A stretch of DNA of 15,710 nt from NCBI GenBank assembly GCA_013151365.1, contig JAADIK010000182.1, forward strand, positions 1 through 15,710. Direction: 5' to 3'. This document shows, one piece after another, positions 14,110-15,710 of the stretch (positions are counted from its first letter, which is position 1; each line of letters begins with the position of its first letter). The notes below the pieces were generated by a model. It ran no database searches and was not told the DNA's origin. It saw only the letters and a list, made by a program, of their open reading frames with translations. This stretch comes from Deltaproteobacteria bacterium (GTDB lineage Bacteria; Desulfobacterota; Desulfobulbia; Desulfobulbales; Desulfobulbaceae). Both the position numbers and the translations under genes were made by a program.

Positions 14110-14538
14110 CTACAAGGCATTTGTCTGCTCGGCACAACCCTTTTTCCCCCCGAGCCCCGGGATATATTGACAGACAACATCCCGGAAATCCTGCTTGCTT
14201 AAGGCCCCCGGAATTTTCAAAAGCACCTTTTCTCCCGTCCCCAGCAGGATAATCGTCGGCGCCCCGTAAACCTTGAACTCTTTGGCGAGGTCAATCCCGC
14301 CCTTGCCGAAGGCGGGCATCTTTTCCCGCCCCTGGATGTTGATGCGGATCACCCGAGCCCGCCCGAGAAGAAGACTTTTCATGTCCGGCTCATTAAGAAT
14401 TTTTTCCATTTGCGTGCAAAAAGGACAGCCGGTACGGTAGAAAAACAGCATTTTTATTTCCGAGGTGAAGGCCTTGGAGGCCGGCAGCAAAAGCAACGAC
14501 AAAATACAGAAGATGACGGTCAGCCGAATTCGTTTCAT
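14110..14538 (-). CDS. periplasmic thioredoxin-like protein (SoxW/SoxS-type)
   Basis: A 142-residue exported thiol-disulfide protein. The signal peptide MKRIRLTVIFCILSLLLLPA is followed by a thioredoxin fold with active site CPFC (38-41, after LFFYRTG) and cis-Pro loop GAPT (92-95). Two further cysteines, Cys123 and Cys135, lie in the C-terminal tail. Periplasmic thioredoxins of sox loci (SoxW, SoxS) keep the SoxY cysteine reduced, receiving electrons from a CcdA-type protein such as the one encoded divergently here. This is the likely role. The start at ATG 14538 is only about 3 bases after the predicted sigma-54 transcription start, so the mRNA would be nearly leaderless. It is the first gene of the sox operon. 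Confidence 0.85.
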   Translation of the reverse strand: MKRIRLTVIFCILSLLLLPASKAFTSEIKMLFFYRTGCPFCTQMEKILNEPDMKSLLLGRARVIRINIQGREKMPAFGKGGIDLAKEFKVYGAPTIILLGTGEKVLLKIPGALSKQDFRDVVCQYIPGLGGKKGCAEQTNAL

Positions 14539-14551
14539 AATGGCAATGAAC

Positions 14552-14567
14552 TGCAAAGGGCATGCCA
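14552..14567 (-). promoter_or_regulatory. sigma-54 (-24/-12) promoter of the sox operon
   Basis: The minus-strand sequence TGGCATGCCCTTTGCA keeps the GG-N10-GC spacing and the full TGGCATG and TTGCA blocks seen at the transporter promoter. Predicted transcription start is about 14541, three bases before the ATG of the thioredoxin-like gene. Confidence 0.8.
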
Positions 14568-14596
14568 GCCTTGCCGCCCGCAAAATATAGAGAAAT

Positions 14597-14643
14597 TGTC
14601 CATTTCCGAACACCAGGTGCCTTTCCGTTGTTCATAAATGTCC
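14597..14643. promoter_or_regulatory. paired enhancer (UAS) shared by sox and ccdA promoters
   Basis: On the minus strand, GTGTTC-N6-GGACA (14597-14613) lies 29 bases from the -24 box, and GGACA-N5-GAACA (14629-14643) lies 15 bases further. Both distances equal those at the transporter promoter. The element lies between the leftward sox promoter and a rightward sigma-54-like site for ccdA, so one bound activator could serve both. Confidence 0.7.
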
Positions 14644-14705
14644 ATTTTCAGCTCTCTCGTACCTTGGAGGAGGCGGTTTGGGGCAAACTGCCTTGATGCG
14701 CCCCC

Positions 14706-14721
14706 GGGCATTTTTCTTGCA
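14706..14721 (+). promoter_or_regulatory. candidate sigma-54 promoter of ccdA
   Basis: GGGCATTTTTCTTGCA on the plus strand has GG and GC exactly 10 bases apart and matches GGCA and TTGCA of the consensus, but lacks the T before GG and the G of TGGCACG. Predicted start is about 14732, giving a leader of about 104 bases. Confidence 0.5.
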
Positions 14722-14835
14722 AATTATATTCCCGGCGTATGAATTGCTCATCGTCCTGCAAAGGCTTGCAGTAACCGTGCTGCGCACAATGCAATTTAGG
14801 GGCTTGCGCAGAAATTAATTGGTAGAGGAGACAAA

Positions 14836-15552
14836 GTGGAAAAAGTATCATTGTTGATGGCCTTCGGCGGCGGTCTCCTGTCATTTTTTTCTCCCTGCGT
14901 TCTGCCTGTTATCCCTTCCTATATCTCATATATCACCGGGATATCATTCGAAGATCTTACGGGTGAACAGGACCGGCGCCGGATAAGAATGGTGACCCTT
15001 CAGAACTCGCTGCTTTTCATTGCCGGGTTCTCGTTCGTCTTCATCCTGCTCGGCGCATCTTCAAGTTTTCTCGGCAGTATCCTCTTCGATTACCAGGAGG
15101 CAGTTCGGAAAATAGGCGGCGTTCTTATCGTTATTATGGGGTGTTACATCGCCGGTATTCTGAAGATTGGTTTCCTGTCCCGGGACAAGAGGTTTCACCT
15201 GCAGAATAAACCGGCCGGCCTCCTGGGGTCTTTTTTGGTCGGTATCGCCTTTGCCGCGGGATGGACACCCTGCATCGGGCCCATTCTCGGCTCCATCCTC
15301 CTTTATGCCGGTACCGCGGGGTCGGTTGGCTCGGGGATAGAGTTGTTAACCGCCTATGCGCTGGGACTCGGCCTGCCTTTTCTTATCACCTCCCTGGCCA
15401 TAAATACCGCCCTCTCTTATTTCAAGAGGTTGCGCCGTTATATGAGGGCGGTATCCGTCGTCAGCGGCTTGTTTCTCGTGGTAATAGGAATCCTGCTTTT
15501 TACCGGCAAGTTCACCGTCCTGAGTCAGTATTTGGGCACATCCTCAATGTGA
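14836..15552 (+). CDS. ccdA: CcdA-type membrane thiol-electron transporter
   Basis: A 238-residue inner-membrane protein of the CcdA/DsbD-gamma family with about six transmembrane helices. Paired redox motifs are SFFSPCVLPVIPSY (about 16-29) and GWTPCIGPILG (about 142-152), whose cysteines carry reducing power from cytoplasmic thioredoxin to the periplasm. Start GTG 14836 has GAGGAG at 14825-14830. Encoded divergently from the sox operon, it is the probable electron source for the thioredoxin-like protein, equivalent to SoxV; cytochrome c maturation is another family role. It is followed by the repeated leader element. Confidence 0.92.
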   Translation: MEKVSLLMAFGGGLLSFFSPCVLPVIPSYISYITGISFEDLTGEQDRRRIRMVTLQNSLLFIAGFSFVFILLGASSSFLGSILFDYQEAVRKIGGVLIVIMGCYIAGILKIGFLSRDKRFHLQNKPAGLLGSFLVGIAFAAGWTPCIGPILGSILLYAGTAGSVGSGIELLTAYALGLGLPFLITSLAINTALSYFKRLRRYMRAVSVVSGLFLVVIGILLFTGKFTVLSQYLGTSSM

Positions 15553-15622
15553 AAGAGATTGTACGAGCCTAACCTCGGCCCAATTGCTTTTTATTTGAAC
15601 TTCCCCGCCCCTCTTTTCCTCC

Positions 15623-15710
15623 TGAATCCGTGAGCGTTCGAGAACGGTGCAGATGCAAGGCGGCAACGAGGTTGATTATCCTGGTGTGATATCAACGAGT
15701 TGCCAACGCA
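15623..15710 (+). repeat. leader repeat, copy C (after ccdA, runs into window end)
   Basis: This matches copy A (5027-5142) in inverted orientation, hence in the same direction relative to local transcription. The last 37 bases (15674-15710) are identical. Here the segment folds well: GGCAAC (15662-15667) with GTTGCC (15699-15704), an internal GAG/GA loop, then GTTGAT (15671-15676) with ATCAAC (15691-15696) around a 14-base loop. No clear promoter precedes it and no gene follows within the window. It may lead a further gene beyond the edge. Confidence 0.7.

Noticed and set aside
15566..15596. Intrinsic terminator after ccdA (CGAG...CTCG followed by T-rich bases)
   Set aside because: The stem is only four pairs and the T-run is interrupted and too far away.
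15662..15710. Integron attC-like recombination site in the repeated element
   Set aside because: The palindromic core lacks the GTTRRRY/RYYYAAC pair in correct arrangement, and no integrase or cassette is nearby.

Overview
The window comes from a Gram-negative, sulfur-oxidising bacterium. Evidence for a Gram-negative cell is a trimeric autotransporter, a lipoprotein, two Tat-type signal peptides and periplasmic c-type cytochromes. The heavy use of sigma-54 promoters with an NtrC-type regulator, the mixed codon use and the operon style look deltaproteobacterial (Desulfobacterota-like) to me, but that placement is a weak inference.

Layout. Positions 1-322 hold no gene. 323-1939 (+) encodes a YadA-like trimeric autotransporter adhesin with a recently duplicated 252-bp head repeat and five 7-residue stalk repeats, ending in a clear intrinsic terminator. 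2223-3206 (+) encodes a SAM-dependent methyltransferase. The rest is one coherent thiosulfate/sulfur locus. It contains a YeeE/YedE sulfur transporter and a DUF302 lipoprotein (3221-4997, -). Next is a three-gene sensory operon: a tandem PhnD-like periplasmic binding protein, a histidine kinase and an NtrC-family sigma-54 activator (5312-9681, -). Then come a compact sox operon in the order thioredoxin-like protein, soxX, soxY, soxZ, soxA, soxB (10008-14538, -), and a divergent ccdA (14836-15552, +). No soxCD is seen, so this looks like a truncated Sox system.

How it may work together. Two minus-strand sigma-54 (-24/-12) promoters, one before the transporter and one before the sox operon, share an identical architecture. 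Each has a TGGCATG-N4-TTGCA core, an enhancer palindrome (TGTTC-N6-GGACA) exactly 29 bases upstream of the core, and a second enhancer element exactly 15 bases further upstream. A weaker sigma-54 match faces the other way toward ccdA and would share the sox enhancer. The obvious candidate activator is the NtrC-type regulator encoded between them. I infer a self-contained regulon in which the periplasmic binding protein senses a sulfur compound, signals through the kinase and regulator, and switches on uptake (YeeE), oxidation (Sox) and thiol supply (CcdA plus thioredoxin). The sensor operon itself has a housekeeping promoter (TTGACT-N18-TATAAT) embedded in the terminator that closes the sox transcript, with the predicted start on the A of its ATG.

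Unexplained structure. A leader-like repeat with 37 identical bases lies in the 5' untranslated region of the transporter (5027-5142) and again after ccdA at the window end (15623-15710), each in the local direction of transcription. A strongly folded 107-base element (9843-9949) between soxB and the sensor operon exposes an anti-Shine-Dalgarno loop on the minus strand.
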